Source of the DNA: Bryopsis sp. KO-2023
Lineage: Eukaryota > Chlorophyta > Ulvophyceae > Bryopsidales > Bryopsidaceae
Length of the DNA: 64,000 nucleotides
Assembly: GCA_030272585.1 (NCBI GenBank)
Contig: BSYQ01000002.1
Span: forward strand, 4,216,001 to 4,280,000
Reading direction: 5' to 3'
Shown here: positions 40,770 through 54,366 of the stretch, piece after piece
How the letters are laid out: each line of letters opens with the position of its first letter
Numbering within the stretch: position 1 is the first letter of the stretch
Notes under the pieces: generated by a model
Database searches by the model: none
Told to the model about the DNA's origin: nothing
Seen by the model: only the letters and a program-made list of their open reading frames with translations
Made by a program: the position numbers and the translations under genes

Positions 40770-43700
40770 TAATGCTTGGAGAAAGAAGGTCGTTTTCGTT
40801 TATTTGGGAAGAAGACCTGTATTGTTCCGCTCCACCCGACGATCGTGGTTAAAAGAAGTTGGTGCTGCGTTTGATGTGGTTCACTCCACCTTCTCTCTTG
40901 CACCCTCGAGAAAAACCGACCAGGAGTGGTGAAAAATCGAGGTTGTCTTGCTTTGTGGTGGGCTAATATGAAAGTTTGTCCGGCAAGGCGAACGTTGGCT
41001 TGAGGGTGTCGCGAGTACTTTGTTGTTGGGGGGGCCGCGCAGTGTTCAGCTTTATTCGAGGTTTCCCCTGCGTGTGTGTGTGATTTCGCCATGAACTTCA
41101 AGGCGCGAGCTGGACAAAACCCTGGACTTGAGATTAGCGGCGGCGGCGCAGGTATAATCAATCGTACTCAAGTCAAAGCTCTTTCTCGTTTGCTGTTTCT
41201 GTGTCTTTTGGCTTGCTTTGTTTTTCCTTGAACAGAATTTTTTTCTGGTGCGGGAGACACGGAGAGTTTGTACTCGGTTTTGGTCCAGGTTTTATTCCAG
41301 GTTTTTTTTGCGCACATGCCCGCCGCCGCCGTTTGCTGGAGTTTGTTCGAAAGGAGGGATAAGGTGCTGTTGCCGTCAGGAGTGTGAGAGTTGGCGGCGG
41401 CGAAGTGGGTGGGTTTTGTGATCGTTTCGTTTCGATTGGAGTGCAGTGTGCGAAATCGCATGGCTGCTGGCGGCTGTAGGTGGGTGAGTGGAATGAGTGC
41501 GATTGGATTCATAACGATAGTCGCGAGTCGCTCGCACGTGGGCGAGTTGAGATGAGTTCCGTGGTGGGGATGCTCTAACGAGCGCTGGAAGGTCTCCCTT
41601 AGGTAACCGCATCTGGGGTGATCGAATCGTGGAAACGTCCGAAGCAATAGCAGTTTTTCTGGCAGGGTCAAAAACGCCTGAATTTCACTCGACTGGAATG
41701 AGTCTGACATCGGGCTCCACCCTCTTTTCAAAGATAGAACGAACGCTGGAAGGCATCCCTTACGTAACCGCATCTGGGAGTAGCCGAATCGTTTTTTGAA
41801 CCCCCCTCATTCCCGGAAATTTCTTTTCGCTCGCGGAGGGAGGGGAAGGAGGAAAAATATGCGGGCGAAAATGGAAAAAAAAACTTGAGTTTTTTAAAAC
41901 ACCTACAGCGTGCTCGCGAGGAAAGAAGGGAGTTCGACTTGATAAAAAAAAGGGAAAAGGATTAACCCAGGCGACAATGGTCAGCCCAAGGGAAAAGAGG
42001 GGTAGGGTCTGCGAGCAAAAACGACCAACGGTTAGAAAAAAGGGATTTCAACCCTTCTGTTTGCGTTTTTTTCTTTCGCTCTCTCGTTTCAAAACTTCCT
42101 GGTTTTCTGTTTTAGGTTTTTTCCAGGTCGCGATCCAGGTCGTCGATAAAAAATGATTTCGTGAAAACTGGGCTGTCGCTTTTCCTTCCGCAGCGCAGGT
42201 CGTCGAAAAAAAAGGATTCCGTGAAAAATTGGCTGTCGCTTTTCCTTTTGCTGTGCTGGTCGTCGAAAAAAAAAAGGTACTTTTCAAAATATTACATATC
42301 TTCCAGAGCATCTGCAGTAGCATAAAAAAACAGCTTACACAACTTTTTCTTTTGAAAAAAAGTTTTTCCCTATGAAAAAGAAACAAAAAAACAGGTCCCC
42401 AACTTTGCAGGGTTTTTTTTTTGTTTTTGCTTTGCTTTCTCGAGAGTTTAAATGTTTTTCGAAAATTTTCATATATAAGTTTTCAAATATTTTTTTTTTG
42501 CAGCTCTGGAAGACATATGGGAAGGAAAGGAAAAAGAACAAAAACAGGTTGAAAATAGATTTAAAGCCGAAAAAAGGGAAAACAGTTTTTTTCTTACCAA
42601 ATATAATTAGAGTACAATTTTTCTTTTTTCAATTCTGGGCCTGGCCAGTGAAAATTGAAACTAAACTACAAATAAACAAAAAAAACATTTTTTTTTTTTT
42701 ACTTCAACTGAAACACATTTTATTCTCAAACTAGTGGAATGAAAGAGCCCCCCCCCCCTTAAAAAAAAAACAAAAAAAAAACAGGAACTGTTCGTTTTTT
42801 TCCAATTTTCTGTGGGGTTTTTTTGTAACCTTAGAGTCTCAGCAGTTTTTTTCCCCTGTAGATTTCATTGGTGTCTTGTTTTTTTCTCAATTCTTAGCTT
42901 TTTATTTAATTATTTTTGATTCCTCGTGGTTTTTTCATTCAATTTTCTGTGGATAGATTCATTTTAACCATGAATTAGTAGTGTTTCTTTTCCTCCCTCT
43001 CAGATTTCCAGTTGTTTCTTTTTCAATCTTTCCAGTAAATATCCCCCCCCCCTTTTCAATTTCCAGTGGTTTTTTTTTCCCATTGATAAAAAAAAGATAT
43101 ATATTTTATATTATATATATATATATATATTTTTTTTTTCTTTTTTTTTACATATTTGATCAGTGATTAGTTGCCCTTCAAAAAAGGAAAAAATGCAAAA
43201 TTCCCTCCCTCTTGATTGTTTTTTTCAGGAAATTGAGTTATCCTCGAATTCACTTTTTTCTTTTTTTTTCCAGGGCTTGTGATAGGAACCTGCAAAAAAA
43301 AAGGTAACATGTTCTCAAATGTGTGATTCGCTTTTTCATTTTTTGTTTTTTTATTCTTGTTCGAGAGAAAAAAAACACAAGAGAAAATAATCCAGGGAAG
43401 CAAAAAAACTATTACATACAAGTAAGACAGGAAAAAAAAAGGGGGCAAAACTAAAAATAGATTTCTGTTTTTCTTTTTCTTTTTTTTTCAGATAGGAGAA
43501 GGACGATTTTTTTTTCTTCCTATTTTCAGCCTGTGGAGTGCCCCTGCCCCCCCCCAAAAAAAAGAAGAAAAAAAGAAAAAAAAATACTGGAATAAAGGTG
43601 AGAAATATCCTTTTTCTTTTCCCCGAGCAAAACATACTTTTTCTACAAACTGGTGGAAAAATACTCGACCTATTCCCTCTTCCAGAAAACAAAATTATAA

Positions 43701-44050
43701 TAAATAAATAAACAAAACAAAACATTGAAAAGAAATTCAAGAAAATATTACGTGTTGTTTTTTCTTTAATATTTAATTCTCAGGTGCATTTCCCCCCCTC
43801 CCTCCTTCACATGTCAGTAGTTTCTTTTTTCAACCTTCAATGAAATCTTATATATATATTTTTGTTTTCTGCCAATATTTTCCCTCCTCAATTTTCAGTG
43901 GGTGGGTTTTTCCCTTTATATTTCATCAGTAATTTATTTTTTTGGGTATAAAAACACTTTAAAATAAAAAAAAATCTGATTCTTTTTTTTCCCCCTTTTC
44001 CTCCCTCTTCTTACATTTATTTTATTTCAATGAAATATTATCGAATTCAT
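40770..44050 (+). repeat. long polypyrimidine-rich repeat, copy 2
   Basis: This is the second copy of the repeat at 11990-14320, same orientation. It starts at GCTTGGAGAAAGAAGGTCG (compare 11994). It carries about 280 bp extra near 40880-41160 and a partly different order of landmarks around 43.25-43.45 kb. The motif GCTGGAAGG(C/T)(A/C)TCCCTTA...CCGCATCTGGG occurs twice here (41582, 41743) and once in copy 1 (12553). No reading frame is conserved between the copies. Confidence 0.7.
42138..42275 (+). repeat. 60-bp tandem repeat (two units plus partial)
   Basis: The unit runs from GGTCGTCGA...AAAA through GGCTGTCGCTTTTCCTT. It is repeated at 42138 and 42198, with a partial third unit at 42258. 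In the minus strand it would encode 20-residue repeats, but copy 1 has a single unit and no open frame. Confidence 0.65.
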
Positions 44051-44184
44051 TTATTTTTTTATCTCAACCAAAAAATAAAAAAAGTAAAAAAAATTTGGAA
44101 GTTTCGGACGTGCATAGCTAATTTCCCCCCAAAATGAAAATCAATACAATTGTTATAGTAATCAATATCATATGCAAGTATGGG

Positions 44185-44377
44185 CCCCCTCTTCCCCCTT
44201 CTATAAAAAAGACAGTTGCTAGGGAGCTGGTCCTTGTTCCGCTTAAAAGAATGAGCAAAAAATCAGTCTGGGCAGCACCTAACAACCAGAGTGTTGCACC
44301 CCTCCCCCCTCCCCCTTTTTACATAAAAGACAGCTTCTAGGGAGTTGGTTCTTGTTTCGCTTAGAAAAATGAGCCAA
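44185..44377 (+). repeat. imperfect tandem duplication, about 120-bp unit
   Basis: ATAAAAAAGACAGTTGCTAG followed by GGAGCTGGTCCTTGTT (about 44202) recurs with changes at about 44323. It lies just right of long-repeat copy 2, at the start of the gene-poor block. Confidence 0.6.
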
Positions 44378-47300
44378 AAATGGCCTTTATCGTGAAAAAC
44401 AAAAGCTGAGAGTTATCGAGATAAAGATATTGAGAAAACGTCGTGTAACAGATCTAGTTAGGATTTCTTCCGCCATAAAATGGTACAAGCCTTTTGTACT
44501 GGGCTCATCCTATACAAGAGAAGTAATATCCGATTCAAGGCTTAGGGGAGTAATCGCATTTCCACAGTGCGAACTAACCCTTGTGGAACAAAATGATATT
44601 CGACAGTGTTTCAATATATACGCATATATTTAATATGTCAAAACATCAAAGCAAAACGGGTTACTGTAAATCAGGGAATTTCCATGTTGGCAAAGTATCG
44701 AACGTTGTTTTACCGAATCTTTCAGAACCAAACACTGGTGGGTGTTGGATTATTAATTGTATTAAATGAACGCTCGGATATCCTTGAACATCGTTGGGGT
44801 TTTTTGTTCTTCCGGTGTGATCCTTTTGTTGCCCTTTTTTGTCGCTGCGAGTTGTGAATTGGATAATTGGAATCTTGCAGGTCAAATTTTTGGGCGCGAT
44901 TCTTGATCGAACGTCTGAAAACCGAACAGCGGTTGCTATTCGGTAGTCAATCGCGTTTGGAAATTACCCGATTTACAGTACTTCACTACCTAACATCGTT
45001 CTATTCGTTCTTTCTCCACATTGTGGAATGTGTTTTATGACCTATTGCTTGATCGACTTTCTGGATACAGAGACGCTTGTTATTTATGTGAGCAATGAAC
45101 ATCATGAATAGGGAATTCCTTTTGTATCAGAACATACTTTGTATCACCTTAGGGGATCACCATCTTGAGTGTAAATGCTATTATGGAAGATTCATACTTG
45201 TTTTATATTGTTACTGTTATTGGTCCACCTTTGCTCCAACACATTCTATGATGTCGCTTTTACGTTAAAACCTAATTGAAAAAAGGTAAAAATCCAACCA
45301 GGATTACATTATAATGTTGAATAACATAATATTCGAGTTTATAAAACTCCGTCAACCCCCCTAGCAGTCCAACCCGCAAAGGGAAAAGGTTGGCGGAATC
45401 GGTCGAGTGTTTTTGATTGTTCGTGTCCTTACGAAGTCAAATTGTTGAAATCATCCCGGCATAATTTTTTAACTATCATGGGTCGTTTCTTCCGTGCAAG
45501 GATGGGTAATGGCCCATTATTAATGGGGCGTCGAGAATGAACTCTTTATATGAATCATTCAGCTATCAATGATGATAGTGTTAATATTGATATTTGTCAA
45601 CTTTTTTAAGGGTGAATGAAACCACCCTTAGTGGTGTTAGTGTGCGTCCATGTTAATCACCTAACATTCTTGGGTAGAGGAGAGGTTAGAAGCTTTCTAT
45701 CGTCTCGATCTTTTTTTCTCTTGTGGAGATTGTCCCTCGTGTTCCAAGATGCAATCGACACACTTGCTAACGACCTTTTTTGAATTACTTTAAAAATGTT
45801 CTTGTTTATCAAGTGCTTAACAACTCAATATATTATAGCTCTTTATGTACTCCAATATCCTTACCTCATCTTTCGTAGCTCGTTCGCTCCTTTCATTCGT
45901 GAATAGTGAGTGGGGTGTGATCTGTATGCTCAATCAACGTATCTCTCATCCCGCTTTGATGAGTGTTGTATTCCAATTTCGTTTTGAGCTTTGTTCCCGT
46001 AAAACATGTGAGCTGGTACCACGACCTTTCGTATTGAACTCGTATCGAGGGGGAAATCATCGAGCATGTTCCGGTTTATCAAAAGGTGGGTAGAGAAGTA
46101 AGGTCGGAAACGCTAACATCGCGGTGAGGTGGTAGTGAAAGATGATTTTTGACCCCCCCGTCGTTTTTTTCCCTAAACTAAATGAGTAATATGTTTAAGA
46201 TTCTTCATCCCTTGCTTAAAGCTCTTATACGCATCAACTTCACAGAGGAATCAGGGTGGCTTTCGTAGTATATGTTCGTCAATGCTATTCATTTAGAGAA
46301 GAAATTTATTCTCTTCTTCGGTCGAGAAATTTGCTCTTCGTTAATTGCTTTAGGCCCTCCTCTAAGAGACTTTCAATCGTCCTTGTGACTAACCGCCTTA
46401 CAAACACAGGTCCTCGGGGATTGAGTACCCGGGCAAACTTTTGAAATCCGGTGGGCCCTCCAATGAAAGGGGTAGCCCTTCTTCTGTAATCTCCTAAACA
46501 AAGTACACATGCAAATGCAAATTGAAATCCTGAAAGGTTTGGGGCGGTTATCGGACAAGAACTTTAAGTATTTTTACTCACTTTGCAACCTTTTTGCATG
46601 TTAACTTCCATGCATGCTCCATTAATTTCCAGGCCCTCCTCATCGTGTGTCGTCGATGGCAACACCGGATTTGTTATTTGTGCGAGTGTTAATGTAATCG
46701 GTTTTGATGGTTCTACCACGAACCAAATTAAAAAAAATTAGAGCTAGAAAATCATTTTTAAAGGAGGTTTTAAAAATAGTTTTTTTGGGAATTTCACGTT
46801 TCAGAGGAGTGATATTTAGTCGCAAGCAACTTGGACCTAACATCGGTTGCCAATAGCATCAAGGAGGTTTGATCAAGATGTCGCAACATTATAAAAAACA
46901 TGTTCACTGCTTGCCCTTTAGGGTGCGTAACCTGAGAAATATCCCTTTTCTTGATAGCCATTATTAAAAATTGATCGCTTTAGGTGTCGTGAAAAACCCT
47001 TGTCGAGATGATGTTTCAGAAGTTGAGGTCTTGCATTAATTGAAAGATTAAAAAAAAAGTTAAAGATGCTTTTATGTATTCAGCAAAAGAAATGTATTTT
47101 ATTGTTTGCTTACGAGTACGGGAGTTCCAAACACTAACACAAACGCTCTCAAGGGGGGGTTTTAAGATACTAAAGACTGTTATCAAAGTCTGACTCCTCT
47201 TCGCACGAAAAAATGGTGCCTATAACAAATTATAAAATTGCAAAATTAAATTAAGCATGAGGATACCTGAGCTGATCAACTTTTGATCGGGTTAACAAGC

Positions 47301-50300
47301 TCGAATTCAAGACCTTGTCCTTTTCTAAGGGCCACATTTTTGGACATGGATTTCCAAGGTTTCATTCGATATTGCTACACCAATTTTATTCGCTAGCCAC
47401 TTCCCCAACACATATTTCCTCTATCAACAAGAATTGGCGTAAAGAAAATCACTCGGAAAACCATATGTTTCTTGAGTATTTCAAGGAAAGGTCCTTCCCT
47501 TCTAAAACAAACTCTCGTTGATTCGTAAATCCGTTGGAATATATGTTGCTCTTGCTTACGCCACTACCTGTATCGTTATCTTGGTTTAATAATCAATAAA
47601 GTCTGGTGAATTTTCTAGTCCATTTGAGGTCGCTAAATGCATGGTTCTATCCTTCCCCCTTTTGTTGGATCTGATGGGATGGATGTTGTTCGCGTTTCAG
47701 GAACTTGCATCGATAGAGACATGCGATGATGTGCTTTGCTTGAGAAGTTGACGTTCGAGCTTGTGATCGCCGAGCAATTAGGTGGTTTTGTTTGGGGGGG
47801 GTTGACACTATCACAACTCAAAAACTCAGTTCGCTTTCCTGAATGTACCGAGAGGTCAAGTCACAAACCAAAGTCTGAGACAGGCCATGATATTTTGATG
47901 GTTTGTCAAACTAAGAGACATGATGCACTTGAAACAAGAACTGCTACACCAAAGATTTCGTCGATAATTTGGATGCTCATGGTGCTTGTCCTAATCATGA
48001 TATTGAACGGGCCCCATTGGATCATTTGCCTCCTGATGAGAATGCTGATGAGAATGCTGGACCCCCTCTGCTTTATTTACATTGGCCACCACGCTTCTAA
48101 TGAGGATAATGTTATCGAGAGTTTCGATGTTTGCAGCGAAATCCTCATCCGTGGTTGAAAATAGTGTTTCGAAATACTGCATGAACGTTCCTTTTATCTG
48201 TCGACTTTTATTTCTCTCGAGTACTTTAATAGGCTCTTGTTCGTAATATTTTCAAGAAGCCTTCGAGAAATGATGGTCAAGGCAGTACTTGTTCTATAAT
48301 CAAAGTGAGCATCGGATTAGTAAGGATTGTGCATTCCTTCACTAACATATCTGCAAACATATTACAAGTTGAACTGTTCGTTCGTTCGTGGAGGTTTAAT
48401 TCTTGCCATTTTGTATACATCTATCCCTTCCTCGTCCTCTCAAACTCCAAGCATTTGGGTCAAATTCTTTTTTTGAACCTGCTAGAATTAGATCATAAAA
48501 ATATAATATTCATATGGGGCCCTTTAAAAACAAATTAAATATTTAAAAAAGCAAATTTCGCTAAAAGTTGGAAATTTAAGGCCCGATGTTAGGCCCTGTT
48601 TAGCTAGGCTTTCACTGGGAGGTTGTGTGCACACTTGAGTTTGAGAAACGAGTGAACAGGGGTGAAACTCGACACTCAGAGATAATTAATTTTTACAAGT
48701 TCTCTCTGAACTTATCACCCTAGAACCCGAATACCCGTACCACGACTGTACTACAATTCAAACGTTCGTATCACCCGAGCCCAAATGCGTTTGCTTTCTA
48801 CTTGGTATTTGCTTATACTCTTGCTTGCGCGAAAGATAACATATACCTGGTGTTTGGTTTGTACAAAATAAATCCTGAGCGACATTGTCGATTTCTTGAA
48901 CACACCTGTGGAGCATCTTGTGAGTATGATACGTTCAGATAGCATAAAGAATCTGATCAATATTTTTTTTAAAAGAGTAAATTGATGATCATAATCTTTT
49001 CACGCAACCAAGTCAAGGTTCCTTCCATCTTAAGAACTGGTAGGCTCCTTTGCGTCTTGGCTATGAATTAGGTGATAATCGTACCTGAAAGAATAGTAAC
49101 CACCCGAACAAAGTTTAATATTTCATACTTATAAAATGTGAATGCAATGATTGCATGATTTTAAAACGTTCTCTTACCACTTCTCCTTGCTGGTTAGATT
49201 AGGGGTGCGTAATGTTTTCGATACGTCCAAAGAACTCTGTAGGTAAGAACCCACCCCTCCTACCGCACATAGGGCAGGGTCACGGTGACGAAGAAAACCC
49301 GTGTACTCTATCCGGTTATTCTACAAAAGAGGGGAAGGATGTACTGGACCTTCGTTTTCTTTTTTTCATGAATCATACCTATGCGGCCTTGTCGTTGGCT
49401 CAAATATTCCTAATGGGGCTGATGCTACGAGTCTTCATTTTTGGCCCTTGTTGGCCTTAGTAGGGATGCAGGCCCCCTCGTAATACGCAATCGTTCAGTC
49501 TTGGACGATCTCTTTGAGTTTGCATAATGTCCGCTTGGGATAGCAAACTTGAGGCTGATCAAAATCCTGAGCTCATATTTAATATTAGCTCCTCAACAAA
49601 AAATTATACAACTTATGTTGCACAATTCATCGAAAGCAAATCTATTATTAATGTATCCCTGCTTGCAATAGCTGGGTGCAAGGAAACACGACTCTAGTAT
49701 GAGATCGAGGAGCAATAGTACCTGTTGTACTTGTGCACAAGGCGATTCCTGCCGCGTCTTTGGATTATTGTTTAGGTAACGGCACAATCGTATCCACTTT
49801 TTGTACCCTAAGCTAAAGTATCTCTTGTTGGGCACAATGTTCGGGATTCGCGACGTTAACTTGACATTAAAGTCGTGGTTTGTTAATCCAAATGGTTTTC
49901 GTACTGTTCGAAAGGACCCGACGGGGTGTTTCCAACGCTTTTGCGATACATTGGTCCCACGTCTGTTTTGTCTCCACCATTCGCCGCCTGGGGCTGTTGA
50001 TAAGAGTCTTGTTCGTGCGCTCTACCAAATCAGCTCTAGTGGTCATTAAAAACGTTCAGATTTTGAGAAAACCTCGAGATGTAAAAGTTAAATCTTCAGA
50101 AAATAGTGTCTATTGCTCAACATTCTTGAAAAGAGTTAACCTTGGATAATCGAGATATCAAAAGAGGGGTGTATGTTCCGTGTGCACCATATTTGAAAAC
50201 GTTAAAAATCACTGGGGTCCTTAATCAGAAATGAATGTTGAGATGAATGATGAGATTCCAACTACTCCCCGAGCGATTCAATAATAGCGTAACCTACGAG

Positions 50301-52419
50301 CAATGCGATCACTTCCTATCGATTATTCGTCGTTAAAACATAGAGGCCTCTCTCGACTAGGCTCCTCTTCGGACTTCTGCCAAACATATCCGCTCTAATC
50401 AGTAACCTCTTGGCTCTCGTCTCATTCAAAGCCCTATATACATCCGCCGTAAGAACTCTCTTCGTCATACATTTGTACGGACGCTGGGCGGAATTGGAAC
50501 AAACACGCACAAAAAATAACCAAAAGCTCTAAAATATCTGGTATAATAGGTGAAGGCAAGCCGTTTAACTTTGCCGATGTTCTCATATTAATGGCCCCAA
50601 CTAGAATAATCATCCTGCATGTCACGCCTGGCGGCTGTAACATTGCACCCGATAACAATTATTTTCGTAATAAAGTCAATCAAGTTCTTTGATAACGTTG
50701 GAACTTTCTTGATATTTTTTTGCATATCCGTGGCCCAGGCCAGTGGTCAACAATCTGGCCATCAACCAACCTCTGGCGGAAGAAAAACCCACTATCTGTC
50801 TCGCCCTTGAAACCCAAGAGCATCGAGGGCTTGTGATCCAAGTCGAAAGATGGACTCGAAAAGCAAGCCTCAAAGTACTCGCTGTATGATATAATTGTGA
50901 GGATGTACACGTAAACTCCACAAGCGTATAATCTTTTTGCTGTAGTTTATGGATAAACAAATCTTAGACGATATTGAAGTAGTTCGACTCCACTCGAGAC
51001 CAAGGTCATGCCCACGAAAACTTTGTTACGGTGGCCACCCCTGTTCTCAACAAGACTCAAACCTCGTTTTAAATTCAAATTGATCTCAACCTAATAGTGA
51101 TATCACCTTTGGCTTGGATGCCCCTTGCAATAAGATAATCTAAATAAAATCATGACGGTGAAAAAAAAGGGAACAATTGAAGACCTATTGATATCAAAAT
51201 GCTCGCAAATGCATTTTCCAAGCAATTGTTATCTCGTGTTCCGCTCAAAGCAACAAAAATAATGCCAATCAGTGGTACTAATTGATCAACAATTTGATGC
51301 CATAAATGCCTACTATCGTTATGTCCTTTGGTTTAATGGTGCCTTCCCTTTGTCCGTCACCTCTTTCAACTCCTCCTCGATTCGTAGTTGCTACTTGTCA
51401 AGAAGCTAGGTCGCCTTCAGCAGCCGCCGCTGCGCCTTTTGCTACCGATCAATCGGCACGACTTCACATGTGGTTTTTTGACTGCTTTGATCGTTACTTC
51501 GACGTCCCATGGGCTCCGTCTGCGTTAAGGTTTCCTGAATCGCTAGTCAGGCGGCGCTGCTCTCCAGAAGGGCTGCGAAATATGCTGCGACCGCCTCGAT
51601 CTGCTGTTGCCATGGAAGTGCGCTAAGGCCGGCGGGTAACGCCAGCGGGGCTCCGAGGGTCTAGCAATGGAAGGTGGGACGACCAGTTGCGACGCCGTTC
51701 CCGGTCCCTCCTGTTGCTCCTTCATATCCACTACAATTATTTAATTCAATCTATCATTAATGTGTCTTATCGTGAAAGATACGAACCCCCCAAAAACCCT
51801 CATATTACAACCGGAGTTTGTCTTGATAACTTTTTACTTGTGGTTGTTACTCAAAATTTCCCCATCATCTCCTTCACCGGCTCAACAGACCTTGTGTGTT
51901 AGCCTCTTCCCCTTGTTGCGCCAGCTTAAGGGCTATTGCTTTAGCACTTACCTTAAGCGTTTCAACGGCGTGCCTCCAGCGCTATTTTAACCGCATCGTA
52001 TCGCACACATGGGTTAAACGCTATTGCGACTCGTTGCGACGTGCAATAAGGTAAGTCGCGCGCTACCCGGTGATTTTCAAGTGTACCTTTTTCACAGAGC
52101 GCAGTGCGGTGGACATGCGGAGTCCTTGGGGAAAGGCTGCATAGGCATAAAGGTCTCGCAGATCAGCTAACAGTATGGGTCACTCTTTACTATTATTATG
52201 GGGTCCCACGAAAAAATTTATCTTTTTATTGGAATATGTGAAACGAGTTTTCATCTATTACTTAATTGCCACCTCGAGGAATCGAACCCCAAGTCACAAC
52301 CACCAAAGAGTGGCGCTGTACTTCCACAAAATTATCGGTTTTTTGTTTTCTCCTTCTCGTTGCAATCCGACGTCAGGTGGCACTTCCATCTCTTTAAAAT
52401 ATATTATAATCCCTGAAGT
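44378..52419. other. gene-poor block, no secure gene
   Basis: AT-leaning DNA with short, unrelated open frames on both strands. A diverged repeat (TCAACTTTTTTAAGGGTGAA ... GTCCATGTTAATC, about 45597-45655) matches 19018-19075. The minus-strand frame at 47991-48182 has a short HSHQHSHQ repeat. The frame at 51306-51626 (plus) is protein-like but unrecognised. I see no splice-supported gene. Confidence 0.35.
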
Positions 52420-53063
52420 TCAGGTACACACGTAGGTGTATGTAAGAGTAACCAAGCCGTGAAGAATCAGCTCCACGATGTAAACTGGAGGTAACGTTGA
52501 TATTATATAGAATATTGATGAGCCTCTAATATGGGAGCGCAAATAATTTCCTTTAAGTCCCTGGCGTATTTTCGTTGCCTCTGCATCTTCGTTCTCCATG
52601 CTCGTCCGGGCTGCTTGTAATGCGTCTTCGATGTCCACTACTTGCTGTAGTAATTCGTTCTTCTCTCGTTCCAGAATTTCCACCCGTGCTTGGGCATCTG
52701 ACGTACCAGCTCCTTTTCCAACTACCTCGGCACGCAATGCAGCGTTCTCTTGTTCCAATCTCCCTCTCTCTGTCTCCATATTATTTGATCCTGCTGGTAA
52801 TCGTTGATTACAAAATCCTCCCCTTCCAAGAGTTTGGTTAACGCATGAGCGGCTTCCCTCGCTTGAGCTGTTCCCGCTTCGACATGGTCAATCATTTCTT
52901 TCACTCTCTGGCGGTAATCGACCATGGTGGTGGTGCTAGGGTTGGCGTTTCTCTCCTGTGTTTACCGATGTCGGTAATTTCTGTTTCCACCCTTAGAGCT
53001 AGGATGCAAGAATCAATCTCTAACAACTTGCGTTGTAAGGCACTTTCCTCCTGGTCCTCTTAG
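52420..53063 (-). pseudogene. coiled-coil (Gag-like) protein relic, frameshifted
   Basis: Three overlapping minus-strand frames read as one heptad-rich protein: LQRKLLEIDSCILALRVE... (from about 53060), MVDYRQRVKEMIDHVEAG... (from 52925) and METERGRLEQENAALRAEV... (from 52779). Frameshifts near 52930 and 52780 separate them. Length and composition resemble coiled-coil Gag proteins. No zinc knuckle was seen. Confidence 0.45.
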
Positions 53064-53141
53064 GATGACTTTCCCATCCTTTCGTGCTGAGTACCTCATT
53101 ACTCAACACTGATTTTAAAGAGAGAAAAAAAAATATTAGAA

Positions 53142-53970
53142 CTATATTTTCGTATTATTGCCATGCAAATCCAACATGTTTAGATTCATATTCAGCTCGA
53201 TGATAACGTCTTCTTTCAACACGGTTTCTCGCCCCAAACAATGTAACGCAACCTTGATGGTTCCCATCACTTTGCCCTTGAAAAAGCAGGCTAGGAATTG
53301 TGCGTCTTCAACTGTGACGTCAGACGACAATCCTACGGTTTCGACGTCTTCTACGCCCATATCCAATGAGCCAAAAGCCTCCGTTTCCGAAAGATACTTG
53401 GCCAAGTAAAGCGCAATAAATGTCCCGGTACAACGCATCATATTGAGATGGGCATCCCAGATGAAAGTCGCTAACGGATGATACGAAATCAATCTTTCGT
53501 CGATAGGTGTGAGCCCTCTACGTTACGTCCAATCACCAGTGATAGGACAAACATGTGTTTCATCACACGACAAGCCCGGAAATCCATATTTGCGTCGCAC
53601 CCGTCCTTCAATCAAACATTTGTCGGAACATGTGTGTTGTATACATTTTGACAGCAGTATACACAACTCAGAATCCGCGTTGGATAGCGGCATCAACGGC
53701 GGAAGGCGACAAGTGATCTCATCGTTGACCATCTCCACATCGGATCGATTTAACCAAAGCAACAAATGACAATGAGGCAATCCACCAGATTGGAATTCGA
53801 TCCGGCCCAATGGTGTTGAACGCGCTTGAAGATCGTCTATGAGTTGGCATTGTCGTATACAAAATTCGCCAGGAAAAATAACAAACGTCTCCAAAACAGT
53901 TTGAATATCTCGACGCCCAGGACTTGATTTTGCACCTCCGGGTACGACCCCCTAACTGTTCTCAACAGCT
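53142..53970 (-). pseudogene. Helitron Rep (HUH endonuclease) fragment
   Basis: The frame from about 53965 reads SPGRRDIQTVLETFVIF... then GRIEFQSGGLPHCHLLLWL. The PHCH is the HUH metal-binding motif of Helitron Rep. A Cys/His-rich stretch follows (HTCSDKCL). After an in-frame TAA at 53523-53525 the same frame continues RRGLTPIDERLISYHPLATF..., DAHLNMMRC and ALYLAKYLSETE, the two-tyrosine region. The stop sits where Helitrons usually have tyrosine or arginine. No helicase domain was found. Upstream (to about 54350) acidic, charged frames such as PDPESVAQFIDLLGEG look like its broken N-terminal part. It is a relic of a rolling-circle transposon. Confidence 0.75.
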
Positions 53971-54366
53971 CTTCCCTTTCCTTCCTTTCTTCCTCAATTT
54001 CTCCTTCCTCTTTTCCTGGCGGCGTTTTCCCCCCTTCAGAGTCAATTGAGTCGTCGTTGTCAGTAGTATCGGAAAAAGAGGTGCTGTCGTCCAAAAGTGG
54101 TACATCTCTTCCATTGGGTCTTCACTTTCCTTGTTAGTGTCTCCTTCTCCCAGCAAGTCGATGAACTGCGCTACACTTTCCGGGTCCGGCTTGGGCTCTC
54201 GCTCTTCTCCATCTTTCGCAGGTGGTCCGATCCAAATAAATTTTTTTTCCCAGGCGTTTCATGTCCTGGTGTTGTTTCTCCGCCCTCACTGCTTCCACCT
54301 CCATCTTCATTTCTTCCTCCGGCACTCACACGCACCACATACACAAAAACCAACATCCACTTCAAT

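Noticed and set aside
41168-41773. 201-codon minus-strand ORF, with a similar-length ORF at 11948-12565
   Set aside because: Both lie in the long repeat, but their reading frames are not conserved between the two copies, so they are chance frames.
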